From Glycomyces sp. L485 (GTDB lineage Bacteria; Actinomycetota; Actinomycetes; Mycobacteriales; Micromonosporaceae), in the NCBI RefSeq assembly GCF_022548875.1, contig NZ_JAKZEW010000024.1:378-46631 (forward strand): 46,254 nt of DNA. The letters run 5' to 3'. The notes under the pieces are model-generated. The model made no database searches, was not told where the DNA came from, and worked only from the letters and a program-made list of their open reading frames with translations. The translations under genes and the position numbers were made by a program. This document shows positions 24,280 to 32,829 of the stretch, piece after piece. The stretch's first letter is position 1, and the number at the start of each line of letters is the position of its first letter.

Positions 24280-26082
24280 TCAAAGGTTGTGCCACCGCTT
24301 CCACAGCGACGCGTAGCGGCCGGCTTGCGCCAACAACTCGTCGTGAGTGCCGCATTCAGTGATGCGGCCGTCCTCGACCACGGCGATCCGGTCGGCGTCG
24401 TGCGCGGTGGCGAGCCGGTGGGCGATGCTGACGACCGTCCTCCCGTCGAGGACACGGTTCAACCCCGCCTCCACGGCGCTGGCGGCATGCGGGCTGAGCA
24501 TCGACGTCGCCTCGTCGAGCACGACGACCTCGGGCGAAGCCAGGACGACCCGGGCCAGGGCCACCTGTTGAATCTGCGCCGGCGACATCGGGCGCCCGTG
24601 GTCACCCACCTCAGTGCTCAAACCGTCGGGCAAGCCTGCCGCCCAATCTCGGGCTCCCACGGCATCCAATGCGGCCTCCAGGTCGGCATCAGTGGCATCC
24701 GGCACGCCCAACCGCAGATTGCTGCCGAGCGTGTCCGCGAAGAGGTGGAACTCCTGCGTCACCAGCATCACGAACCTCCGCAACTCGGCGGAGCCGAGGC
24801 GGGTGGACGGGATGCTGCCCATCAATACCGAACCTTCATCGGGCGGCTGCACTCCCGCCAGCATCCGGGCCAAGGTGGACTTTCCGGCTCCGGTCGGCCC
24901 CACCAAGGCCAGCCTCTCGCCACGGCGCAGCGCGATACTGACCTCCCGCAGCACCGGCCGACCAGGAATGTAGCCGAAGCCGACCCGGGACAGCTCGATG
25001 ACGGGATCGGCCGACCGATCCATCACGGCGTCGGGAGGGATCGAAGCGGCAGCAGTAGTGCTCGCTTCCAACGCAGGCGAGGGCCGCTCCCCGCCGATCG
25101 CGATGAGGCGCGACAGTGAGACCAGCCCACGCTGGACTCCCTCCATGCTGCGGATGACCTCGATAGCCGGTGCCGCCGCCATTTGCATGAGAAGCACCAT
25201 GGTGGTGGTCTCGGCTAGTCCGATGCGGCCGGCGGCGACCAGGCTGCCGCCCAACAACAGCGTGACCACGCAAGGCAACAGCACCGAGAAGTCGAGCACC
25301 GGGTAGAGCACCTTGCGCAGGCGAACCGTGTGGGCGTAGGTCGCGCGGACGTCGTCCATGACGCGCTCGGTCTGGGCCAGACGCCGCCGCTGCCAGCCCA
25401 AGGCCTCCACGGTGCCGACGCCGTCTGCCGTCTCCGACACAGTGGAGGTGAGCTCGGCGATGCGCTCCTGCATCGCATGGAACGCCTCTGACGCCCTCGG
25501 CAGATACCACCGCATCGCCAAAACCAAGAGCGGCACCACCACCAGGACGGAAGCCGTCAGCAAGGGCGAGATCCACAGCGCCGCCGCCAGATAGACCATG
25601 AGCGTCACCGAGTTGGTGAAGAATCGCGGCGTGAAATCGGTCATGCCGACGCTGACCTGATCCACATCGAGCGTTGCGCGCGACAGGAGCGCTCCGGTGC
25701 CGGCACGCTCCACCTGAGCGAGCGGTAGCGAGAGTGTCCGGCCGATGAACTCCTCACGCACCTCGGCGAGCACCAGTTCGCCGAGAGTGAAGACACTGCG
25801 CACGGCAGCCCAGGTCAGGAGCGCCTGAGCGAGGAGGGAGGCCACGACTGCCGCCAGCTGCCAATCGAGTGCGCTCGACGGGTCCGGCCCGGCACCTCGG
25901 AGGAACGCCGCGAGGTCCGCAGTCATCTGCCCCAGCAAATACGGCACGACGAGCGCGGCCAGTGCGGCGGCGACGGTCAGGGCGCATGACGTGGCGAACT
26001 GCGTGGCATGTCGCCGCATCAGGAGCTCGCGCACGTAGGCGCGGGTGCGCTGGGGGGTGGCAATGGGCAGCGTCTCAGTCAT
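24280..26082 (-). CDS. ABC exporter half-transporter, catalytic-site subunit
   Basis: 600 residues: six membrane helices (about 25-320), then an ATPase domain. Walker A is intact (GPTGAGKST near 394-402), as are the Q-loop (TQEF), Walker B with catalytic glutamate (VVVLDEATS, 519-527) and H-loop (IAHRL, His555). The ABC signature is not: SPAQIQQ (500-506) replaces LSGGQ. Read with the upstream subunit, which has an intact signature but no working Walker A, this is one half of a heterodimeric exporter with a single competent ATP site. It starts 36 bases after its partner. The substrate is presumably the product of this locus. Confidence 0.92.
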   Translation of the reverse strand: MTETLPIATPQRTRAYVRELLMRRHATQFATSCALTVAAALAALVVPYLLGQMTADLAAFLRGAGPDPSSALDWQLAAVVASLLAQALLTWAAVRSVFTLGELVLAEVREEFIGRTLSLPLAQVERAGTGALLSRATLDVDQVSVGMTDFTPRFFTNSVTLMVYLAAALWISPLLTASVLVVVPLLVLAMRWYLPRASEAFHAMQERIAELTSTVSETADGVGTVEALGWQRRRLAQTERVMDDVRATYAHTVRLRKVLYPVLDFSVLLPCVVTLLLGGSLVAAGRIGLAETTTMVLLMQMAAAPAIEVIRSMEGVQRGLVSLSRLIAIGGERPSPALEASTTAAASIPPDAVMDRSADPVIELSRVGFGYIPGRPVLREVSIALRRGERLALVGPTGAGKSTLARMLAGVQPPDEGSVLMGSIPSTRLGSAELRRFVMLVTQEFHLFADTLGSNLRLGVPDATDADLEAALDAVGARDWAAGLPDGLSTEVGDHGRPMSPAQIQQVALARVVLASPEVVVLDEATSMLSPHAASAVEAGLNRVLDGRTVVSIAHRLATAHDADRIAVVEDGRITECGTHDELLAQAGRYASLWKRWHNL

Positions 26083-26118
26083 GAGTCGTCCAACTCTTCC
26101 GCAAACCTTGTGGGGTGC

Positions 26119-27882
26119 TCACCGGCTCGTCGCACGGCGGTATTCGGCGTGGCGAATCAGCTCGGCGTGGGTGCCTTCGATGATCGCGGTGCCGCCGTCG
26201 CCGTCGCCGAGGAACACAATGCGATCGCATGAGGCGAGGAGCTGTGGTGCGCTGGTGACGACCACGGTGGTGGAACCGGCGCGGTGCCGGGCGAGCCGAT
26301 CGGCGATGCGCGCCTCGGTCTGGGCGTCGCAGGCCGACGCCGGATCGTCCAGGAGGAGGATGTCGGCCCGGGTCAGCAGCGAGCGGGCGAGCAGCAATCG
26401 CTGCCGCTCGCCGCCGGAGTAGTTCCGGCCCCGCTCTTCCACGACGAGGTCGAGATCGAAGCTGTCGGAGGGGGGAGCGTCGTCCTCGAGCCGGGACGGG
26501 TCGACGCCGACGATGTCGACGGCCGACGCGGCATGCAGGGCGGCCATGATCTCGGTGTCGCTCCTCGATCCGTCCACATCGAGCTGCTCGCGCAGGTTGC
26601 CGCTGAACAGCCGCGTCCGGACAGAAAGGAGGTGTATGCGTTGGCGGACGATGCGAGTCGGGAACGAGGTGAGTTCCAGGTCCCCGATGCGCGCGGGGTG
26701 CGAGGGGTGCTCGAGCCCGCTGAGGCGGTCCAGCAGTCCGTCGAGCAGCCCGGCGGACGTCGCGGTGACGCCGGTCAGCCTTCCGGGTTCGACGACGACT
26801 CCGGTCGTCGGGTCGATCAGGGGGGCCGCCTCGGGCCATTGCGGCTCGCGGCCGCCGGGCTGCGACCCAGGCTGGACAGCCTCGGCTGCGCCGGTCACAG
26901 CGGTGAGGCGCCGGGACGCGACTACGGCTTTGGTCAAGGCGTCGACGGTCATGATGGTGAACGCCAGCGGACGTGTCAGGAAGATCAGGTAACCGAACAG
27001 GGCCGCGAACTGGCCGGCGCTGATGGTGCCCGCCAGCGCCAGCCGGATGCCGAGCCACAACAGGGCGATGAGCAGCACGCCGGGCAGTACCGTCTGGGCG
27101 GCGGCCAGCAGGGCGCCGGTGTGTCCGGCCCGCACGCCGGCACGAAGGGTGGCCCTGGAGGCGTCCCGGTACCGGCGAACGAAGTGGGCCTCGCCGCCGA
27201 CGCCTCTGAGGACCCGCAGGCCGGCAACGGCGTCGGTGGCGATGTCGGTCTGCTCGGCGATCCGCTGTCGAAGGACGTCCTGCCGGGCTTCCAGCCGCAG
27301 GAAGATCGGCCGCAGCGCGGCGAACATTGCGGGCATGCCGACACCTACGGCGAGTACGAACATCCACGACTGGCTCGCGAGCAGTGTCACGGCGACGCCG
27401 AACGCGAAGAGCGAGGCGCAGAGCATGCCGATGTTGCCGACGAACATGCCGAAGGTGAACGCGTCCGATGCCGCGATCGTGACGACCTCGCCGCGGTCGA
27501 CGCGCGAATGCAGTGGGGAGCCGATCCTGAGGACGCTCTCCACCAGGCACTTCTGCGAGCGCAGAATGGCGTCGACGATGCTGCGGATGACCACGATGTG
27601 GCTGAGGATGCCGCTGAGGGTGGCCATGCCCACGACAGCGGCGAGCGCCAGTGTCCATCGGTGCAACTGGTCGGCGTCCCCGGCGACGACGCCTTCGTCG
27701 AGCGCCCGGCCGACAATGTAGGGGATGAGCTGCTGGGTGCCGAGGAAGAGACAGGAGATGACCGCGCCGAGCACGATGGTGCGCCATTGGGCGCGGACGA
27801 GCCACCCCAGCACGGCGACGGCCGGGCGGGGGTGGGCTCCGGGCCTGTCGTCGGCGGCGAGCCCGAGCGGAGGCGCCGTCAT
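26119..27882 (-). CDS. ABC exporter half-transporter, degenerate-site subunit
   Basis: 587 residues; ATG 27882 overlaps the stop of the condensation gene (ATGA), so translation is coupled. Six membrane helices precede an ATPase domain in which the Walker A region reads GVTATSAGLL (no GxxxxGK[ST]), the Walker B glutamate is aspartate (ILLLDDPAS, 508-516) and the H-loop histidine is replaced (VVVTSAPQ). The signature YSGGERQ (488-494) is canonical and completes the ATP site of the partner subunit. Loss of Walker A itself goes further than in well-studied heterodimeric exporters such as TM287/288 or BmrCD, where mainly the glutamate is lost. Confidence 0.92.
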   Translation of the reverse strand: MTAPPLGLAADDRPGAHPRPAVAVLGWLVRAQWRTIVLGAVISCLFLGTQQLIPYIVGRALDEGVVAGDADQLHRWTLALAAVVGMATLSGILSHIVVIRSIVDAILRSQKCLVESVLRIGSPLHSRVDRGEVVTIAASDAFTFGMFVGNIGMLCASLFAFGVAVTLLASQSWMFVLAVGVGMPAMFAALRPIFLRLEARQDVLRQRIAEQTDIATDAVAGLRVLRGVGGEAHFVRRYRDASRATLRAGVRAGHTGALLAAAQTVLPGVLLIALLWLGIRLALAGTISAGQFAALFGYLIFLTRPLAFTIMTVDALTKAVVASRRLTAVTGAAEAVQPGSQPGGREPQWPEAAPLIDPTTGVVVEPGRLTGVTATSAGLLDGLLDRLSGLEHPSHPARIGDLELTSFPTRIVRQRIHLLSVRTRLFSGNLREQLDVDGSRSDTEIMAALHAASAVDIVGVDPSRLEDDAPPSDSFDLDLVVEERGRNYSGGERQRLLLARSLLTRADILLLDDPASACDAQTEARIADRLARHRAGSTTVVVTSAPQLLASCDRIVFLGDGDGGTAIIEGTHAELIRHAEYRRATSR

Positions 27883-29246
27883 GCGCGGCCCGTTTTCGCC
27901 TGGTCGACGGACCCTGACACATGGTCGAGAAGCTGACTCTCCAGGGCGTACAGGTACTCCTCGATGTGCTCTGGCCGCAGATGGGTGGTGTCGGCGAGCA
28001 GCGACAGCCCTGCGGCGTCGGCTGAAAGCAGGAACGTGATCTTCTCCTCGCGCCGCTTCATGACCCATTCGAATCGGGGTCCGGGTGCCTCGGCACCCCG
28101 TAGCGCCTGCACCGTCTCAGCACTCGGCGGCGCCGTCGACGTCGGCGAGGCGGCGTGGTTGACGGCCGCGTCCACGGATAGCGCGTAACCGCGTTCCGCG
28201 ACGACCTCATCCTTGATGCGGACGAGTTCCGGCGGCCAGAAGTGGGTGCAGCGCATCGTGTTTCTCAGTTCCATCTGCGCATCGCGGGCGACCGCCTCAA
28301 GTGGACGGACTGGATCGCGGAGCAGCACGGGGATGTCCTGCGCGAAATGCCCGACGGCCTGCTGCGTTCGGATCTGGAATCGGTTGAACGTGCGCATCGC
28401 CAGACCGAACTCCGTGACGCCGGTCAGCCGGTGCAAGGTGTGGAAGGCGGCTGCCAGCAGTACCGCCGATGCGCTGACGCCCCAGCGTCCGGCGAGCGCT
28501 TGGGAGGCCGGGTCGACTGCTGCGGATCGCAGCCAACCCGCCCAGTAGCGTTCCGGCTGGGGGGCATGCCGTTCTACGGGGAACAGCCGCTCGGGGAAGT
28601 CGCGCAGTCGGCTTCTGAGGAAGTCCGCGGCTCGGGCTCTCTGGGCGATGCCGTCCGGTGAGGCCTCGTAGGCGACTTGGTCCAGCGGCTGCCACGCTTC
28701 ACTGACGGGCGATGCCGCTTCGTCGGCGAGCCGCTCACTGAGCTGTTCGAGCAGCACGCGGGTACCCCACCGGTCCGCTACGAGATGGCTCATCGCCAGC
28801 ACCACATGGGTCGGCCGGCCGGCCTGGCATACGACGGAGATCCTGACGGGCAGGTCCACGGCGAGGTCGAATCGACGGGCGGCGCTCTCCTCGGACACCG
28901 ACTCGGCGACGCCTGCGGTGGGCCTGTCCCCCGCTTCGACGACGCGAAGCGGGACCGTGCCACGCGGCACGACGCGCTGCACGGGCTCGCCTTCGGCGTC
29001 GACGGTGAACGCGGTGCGCATTGACTCGTGCGTCTCGATCAGGCGTCGCAGCGCGGTCCGCACCGCATCCAAGGTGCGGCCGGGCGGCACCTCCAGGACC
29101 TGCTGCAGGTTCAGGTGCTCGTCATGAGGGCTGAGGTCGGCGATGATGTCCCACATGTACCGCTGACCGGCGGTCAGGGGGCCGCTTCGCGGCGGGCTCT
29201 GTGCGGCGAACTCGATGAGCCCGTCTCGGTTTCCGGTGTTGGTCAT
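27879..29246 (-). CDS. free-standing NRPS condensation-domain protein
   Basis: 455 residues, ATG 29246 with GAGGAGG upstream. A stand-alone condensation fold: PLTAGQRYMW near the start (C1 block), LETHESMRTAF-type sequence near 70-80, the active-site block SHLVADRWG (153-161; canonical HHxxxDG) and AMRTFNRF and FAQDIPVLL blocks later. The second histidine (H154) and aspartate (D158) are kept, while the first histidine is serine and the final glycine arginine. It is expected to form an amide or ester between a carrier-bound acid and an acceptor. It sits between the carrier-adenylation gene and the exporter, with tight spacing. Confidence 0.88.
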   Translation of the reverse strand: MTNTGNRDGLIEFAAQSPPRSGPLTAGQRYMWDIIADLSPHDEHLNLQQVLEVPPGRTLDAVRTALRRLIETHESMRTAFTVDAEGEPVQRVVPRGTVPLRVVEAGDRPTAGVAESVSEESAARRFDLAVDLPVRISVVCQAGRPTHVVLAMSHLVADRWGTRVLLEQLSERLADEAASPVSEAWQPLDQVAYEASPDGIAQRARAADFLRSRLRDFPERLFPVERHAPQPERYWAGWLRSAAVDPASQALAGRWGVSASAVLLAAAFHTLHRLTGVTEFGLAMRTFNRFQIRTQQAVGHFAQDIPVLLRDPVRPLEAVARDAQMELRNTMRCTHFWPPELVRIKDEVVAERGYALSVDAAVNHAASPTSTAPPSAETVQALRGAEAPGPRFEWVMKRREEKITFLLSADAAGLSLLADTTHLRPEHIEEYLYALESQLLDHVSGSVDQAKTGRA

Positions 29247-29262
29247 GTCGTACGCGTCCTCC

Positions 29263-30972
29263 TCACAACTCGCTGCGGCGCAGTTTCCCGGCTTCGTTCC
29301 GGGGCAGGCTGGGGACGAACTCGTACGACGCGGGCCGCTTGGCCGTGGCCAGGTGGGCGGCGCAGTGCGCTTCGGCGTCGGCCTGGCTTGGAACGGGGCT
29401 GCCTTCGGCTCGTACCAGGAGCGCGTGGGGACGCTGGCCGAGAGCGTCGTGGGGGCGGGCGACCACTGCCGCGTCGGCCACGCCTGCCAGGTCGAGCAGT
29501 ACCGCCTCGATCTCGGCGGGATACACCGTCACTCCGCCGACGTTGATGGCGTCCTTGCGCCGGTCCGCGAGGTACAGGTAGCCGTCCTCATCGAGGTGGC
29601 CGAGATCGCCGACGGACCGGAATCCGTCGTGTTCGCGCAGCTGCGGGCCGCCGCCGAGGTACAGCGGCTGGGTCGCTCCGGGGGCGCTCAGGAAGATCTC
29701 GCCGATCGTTCCGGGGGGCAGCCGGTTCCCGTCTTCGTCGAGGATGCGGACGACCACGCCGTCGGCGGGCCGGCCCACGCTCCCGGGGTGGGCGAGCCAC
29801 TCGTCCCCTCGGATCCTGGTGAAGCCGATGTTCTCGGTCGAGCCGTAATCCTCGTAGACGCGCTCGGGAGGCAGGAGCTCCAGCCACCGCCGCTTGACGG
29901 ACGGGGGGCAGGGGCCTGACTGGTGGTACAGGACTTCGACGCTGCTGAGGTCGAAGGTGTCGGCGTCCTTCACCGAGGCCACGGTCCGCATGATCGTCGG
30001 CACCGTCACGAGGAAGTTCACCCGGTGCCGTTCGATGAGCTCCAGGAAGAGCCGCGGTGAGAACATCTCCATGACGACGACGCGGTGGCCCATGGCCAGT
30101 CCGTTGTGGAGTTCGAGGAAGCCCCCGTGATACATCGGCAGGGAGACGAGCTGGGTCTGGTCGGGACGCATGCCTGGCAGCCGGTATCCCGCCGGCGCGG
30201 GCGCGTCCGGGTCGTACAGCCACGGGTGGCGACGCCGGATGACCCGGGGGGTGCCCGTGCTGCCGCCGCTCAGCACCGCCGACCACGGGGTGCCGCGAGG
30301 TGGCGGCGGGGTTTCGTCGGTTCCGGCGAGCAGCGGGCCGGGGGCGAGGTCTCCCGGCCGGTTGCCGATGACGATGGCGTCGGGGAGCTTCTTGAGCACA
30401 GCGGCGTGTTCCCGGTCCGGCAGCGCCGGGTTCACCGGCAGCACCAGGGCACCGAGCTTCCATGCCGCGAGTGTGGCCGTGATGTGCGCGATCCCGTTGG
30501 GAAGGCTGACGACCACGACGCTGTCGCCGCTTGCGCCGGCCTCCTGCAGGACGTGTGCGGCGGCGTTGCTCCGCCGTTCCAGATCGCCCCATGTCACGGC
30601 GGTCTCGTCGCCGTTGGGTCGGACCATGATGACGGCGGGCCGGTCAGGCCGATCGGCGGCCAGGACGGCGATCCGTTCGCCGATGCGGACTTGGTCGCGT
30701 TCCGTGCCGCGGGGCGGGTCCGGTTGCGGGGCGTTCGCGCTGATGAGCTCGACGAGGCCGGAGAAGTCCTTGCCCAGTAGGACGTCGAAGTGTTCGACGA
30801 TGTCCACCTCGGCGCCCGTCCGCTCCTCGATGAGGGCGTGCAGCATGATCACCTGCACTGAGCTGCCGCCGAGTTCGAAGAACTTCTCGTCGTCGGCGAC
30901 CGGTCTTCCCGGAGGCTGGCCGAGCACTTCCAGCCACAGTGCCGCCAGGACGTCGCGAAAGGTGCTTTCCAT
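29263..30972 (-). CDS. carrier-adenylation didomain protein (carrier first)
   Basis: 569 residues from ATG 30972; a TTG at 30981 that overlaps the previous stop is possible. Residues about 1-80 are a peptidyl/acyl carrier with FFELGGSSVQ and the likely pantetheine serine S38. Residues about 90-569 are an adenylation domain: SGGSTGTPR (235-243), YEDYGSTE (373-380), SVGDLGHLDEDGYLYLADR (453-471) and the catalytic lysine K563 in NEAGKLRR. The A4 block is LPMYHGG, with histidine as in aryl and acyl acid ligases rather than the aspartate that holds the amino group in amino-acid A domains, so a carboxylic acid without an alpha-amino group is a good candidate substrate. The carrier-before-adenylation order is the reverse of usual NRPS modules. 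Confidence 0.9.
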   Translation of the reverse strand: MESTFRDVLAALWLEVLGQPPGRPVADDEKFFELGGSSVQVIMLHALIEERTGAEVDIVEHFDVLLGKDFSGLVELISANAPQPDPPRGTERDQVRIGERIAVLAADRPDRPAVIMVRPNGDETAVTWGDLERRSNAAAHVLQEAGASGDSVVVVSLPNGIAHITATLAAWKLGALVLPVNPALPDREHAAVLKKLPDAIVIGNRPGDLAPGPLLAGTDETPPPPRGTPWSAVLSGGSTGTPRVIRRRHPWLYDPDAPAPAGYRLPGMRPDQTQLVSLPMYHGGFLELHNGLAMGHRVVVMEMFSPRLFLELIERHRVNFLVTVPTIMRTVASVKDADTFDLSSVEVLYHQSGPCPPSVKRRWLELLPPERVYEDYGSTENIGFTRIRGDEWLAHPGSVGRPADGVVVRILDEDGNRLPPGTIGEIFLSAPGATQPLYLGGGPQLREHDGFRSVGDLGHLDEDGYLYLADRRKDAINVGGVTVYPAEIEAVLLDLAGVADAAVVARPHDALGQRPHALLVRAEGSPVPSQADAEAHCAAHLATAKRPASYEFVPSLPRNEAGKLRRSEL

Positions 30973-30977
30973 GATTC

Positions 30978-31748
30978 TCAACTGCCGCTCGTGGTTAGGC
31001 GCTTGGCGTGGAGCTGCTCGTAAAAGGGGAGGCAGGCGTCCACGACCTGCTGCATTGCTTCGGTGTCTTCAGGTGTCTCGGAGGCGTGCTTCCGTTCCTC
31101 GTCGGCGATGAAGCCGGTGGAGGTCTGCACGGTCGCGTACCACGGGTCGCCGAGCGAAGGGTCGGTCGCCCTCCGCCCCGAGGGCCAGGCGAGCATGCCC
31201 GGATCGAAGGGCACGCCGAGCGCTTCGCACAGCGCTTCGAGATGGCTTTCGGGGTCCGAGAGGAGATCGGAGGCGTCCAGGATTGGCGGCGCCTGACCGG
31301 TTCTGGCGGAGAGCAGGTCATGGACCTCCGCCAGTTCCCGCCAGCCCAGGTCGTGCGCGGTCATGTCGGGGCGGATCCGGTGGTAGGAAGCGGCCACCAG
31401 ACTCGGATGGCGGATGAGGAGGAAATGGGCCATGCCGTCCATCCACTCCCGCGGCGTGGTCGGCAGCAGGTGCAGCGAGTGGTGCTTCTGGAACCATATG
31501 GACTTGCCGTCCGGGATGGGCCCCTGCAGGTCCGCGACCACGGCGGCGCTGTCGGTCTCCATCATGGCCAGGGACTCCTCGCGCCCCGGCCGATCGGCCC
31601 CGGTCTCCTTGAGAAAGCAGCCGTAGAAGGGCTCGTCGAGGACGGCCGTATCGCTTCGGCTCTCCCAGGCTCGCAGCATCGCGGTCGAGAGCGCCCGCGG
31701 TACGGACCACATGGCGATGCGCTGTTCCTCCAGTTGTTCCCGTGGCAT
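30978..31748 (-). CDS. PAPS-type sulfotransferase family protein
   Basis: 256 residues from ATG 31748, preceded by GAGGGAG. An in-frame ATG at 31805 overlaps the ATP-grasp stop as ATGA and would add 19 residues. RIAMWSVPRALSTAMLRAW (from about residue 10) matches the 5'-phosphosulfate-binding loop, and FLLIRHPSLVAASYHRI matches the 3'-phosphate-binding strand-helix. Proteins of this subgroup are common in actinomycetes and are often annotated simply as sulfotransferases; few are tested. In this locus the obvious idea is sulfation (O- or N-) of the product, but a non-catalytic or other P-loop role is not excluded. Confidence 0.78.
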   Translation of the reverse strand: MPREQLEEQRIAMWSVPRALSTAMLRAWESRSDTAVLDEPFYGCFLKETGADRPGREESLAMMETDSAAVVADLQGPIPDGKSIWFQKHHSLHLLPTTPREWMDGMAHFLLIRHPSLVAASYHRIRPDMTAHDLGWRELAEVHDLLSARTGQAPPILDASDLLSDPESHLEALCEALGVPFDPGMLAWPSGRRATDPSLGDPWYATVQTSTGFIADEERKHASETPEDTEAMQQVVDACLPFYEQLHAKRLTTSGS

Positions 31749-31801
31749 GGTCTCCCTCTGCTTTGAATGGTCCCGTCGTCCGGATTGCTTCGCAGCGGCC
31801 T

Positions 31802-32818
31802 TCATCTGCCGATGGCCAGCGGCGATGTCCCGTACGGCGGCGCGGCGTCGTCGAGCACCATCTGGATGACCCGTCCGACCGTCAGCTCGGCGGCCCGAGC
31901 CGAGACCGCGAAGGACGCCTTGTCCAGTCCGAGTTGGGGATTCGCGTTCATCTCCAGGAAGTGGCAGCGGCCGTCGGGAGTCACGCGGCAGTCCAGGCGC
32001 GCGTAGTCCCGCAGGCCGAGCGCCGCGAAGGCCGTCTCCACCATCGCGTACAGCTCCTTCCGCAGGGCCTGCGGCCAATCCTCTACCGATTCGTAGTGCA
32101 CTCCCGCCTTGCTGGCCTTGCCCATCGCGTCGAAGACGAACGGGCCGCCCGAATGCAGCCGGTCGTGGCGCAGCGCCACGGCAGGGAGGCAGCTGCTGCG
32201 GCTGCGTCCGATCACGGGGACCGTGACGTCCACTCCGTCGATGTACTCCTGGACGAGGATCGGCTGGCGCAGTGCGTCGTGCAATCCCCCGACGGCTGCG
32301 GACAGCTCCTTCTCCTCGTTCGGCACCAGGGCGAGGCCGATGCTCGATTCCTCATATGCGGGCTTGACCACCAGATGAGAAGCCCCCGAGAAGGCCTCCG
32401 TCAGACGCCCGGCTTGGTCCGTGGAAAGGGGACCGACGACGAGTTCCTCTCGGGGACAGGAGAACCCGTGGCTGCGCATCAGCGCCGAGGCGTGCGGCTT
32501 GTTCGCACTCATGTACAGACCGAACGGCGTCGCCCCCGCGTACGGGATACCCCTGCCCTCGAGGACGAGCGTCGGCCGGACGCTTTCGTTGAGCAGCCCG
32601 AACCCGTAGGTATAGTTGAACACCGTCTTGCCGTCGACGAGTTCGGGCCAGTGGGCGTCCCCGGCGTCGACCGCCTGCATCGAGGGCACATAGCGCCGGA
32701 GGTGCTCGACCAGCCGGTCTATGCTCTCCCGGGACTCGAGATTGGCGCTCGCCTGGGCGAGCATCGCTTCGCCCACGTTCTCGACTTCCGGAATGTAGCT
32801 GAGAAAGACTACTTCCAT
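31802..32818 (-). CDS. D-Ala-D-Ala-ligase-like ATP-grasp enzyme
   Basis: 338 residues from ATG 32818, giving the normal family start MEVVFLSYIPE; an upstream GTG at 32854 lies inside the previous gene. N-terminal Rossmann-like domain with FNYTYGFG, then the ATP-grasp: LVVKPAYEESSIGLAL (149-164), VQEYIDGVDVTVPVIG (189-204) and metal-binding YARLDCRV (272-279) and FLEMNANPQL (287-296). It closely follows the D-Ala-D-Ala ligase family, which joins two amino acids by acyl-phosphate chemistry. Here it probably ligates an amino or beta-amino acid to another unit; the acceptor cannot be read from sequence. Starts 11 bases after the aminomutase stop. Confidence 0.9.
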   Translation of the reverse strand: MEVVFLSYIPEVENVGEAMLAQASANLESRESIDRLVEHLRRYVPSMQAVDAGDAHWPELVDGKTVFNYTYGFGLLNESVRPTLVLEGRGIPYAGATPFGLYMSANKPHASALMRSHGFSCPREELVVGPLSTDQAGRLTEAFSGASHLVVKPAYEESSIGLALVPNEEKELSAAVGGLHDALRQPILVQEYIDGVDVTVPVIGRSRSSCLPAVALRHDRLHSGGPFVFDAMGKASKAGVHYESVEDWPQALRKELYAMVETAFAALGLRDYARLDCRVTPDGRCHFLEMNANPQLGLDKASFAVSARAAELTVGRVIQMVLDDAAPPYGTSPLAIGR

Positions 32819-32829
32819 CTGCCGGCGAC

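Noticed and set aside
26284-27936. 550-codon frame opposite the ABC transporter gene
   Set aside because: Low-complexity Gly/Arg/Asp/Gln composition typical of an antisense shadow; the exporter on the minus strand has clear motifs.
29263-30981. Complete NRPS module
   Set aside because: Only carrier and adenylation are present in this protein; condensation is a separate polypeptide and no thioesterase is found.
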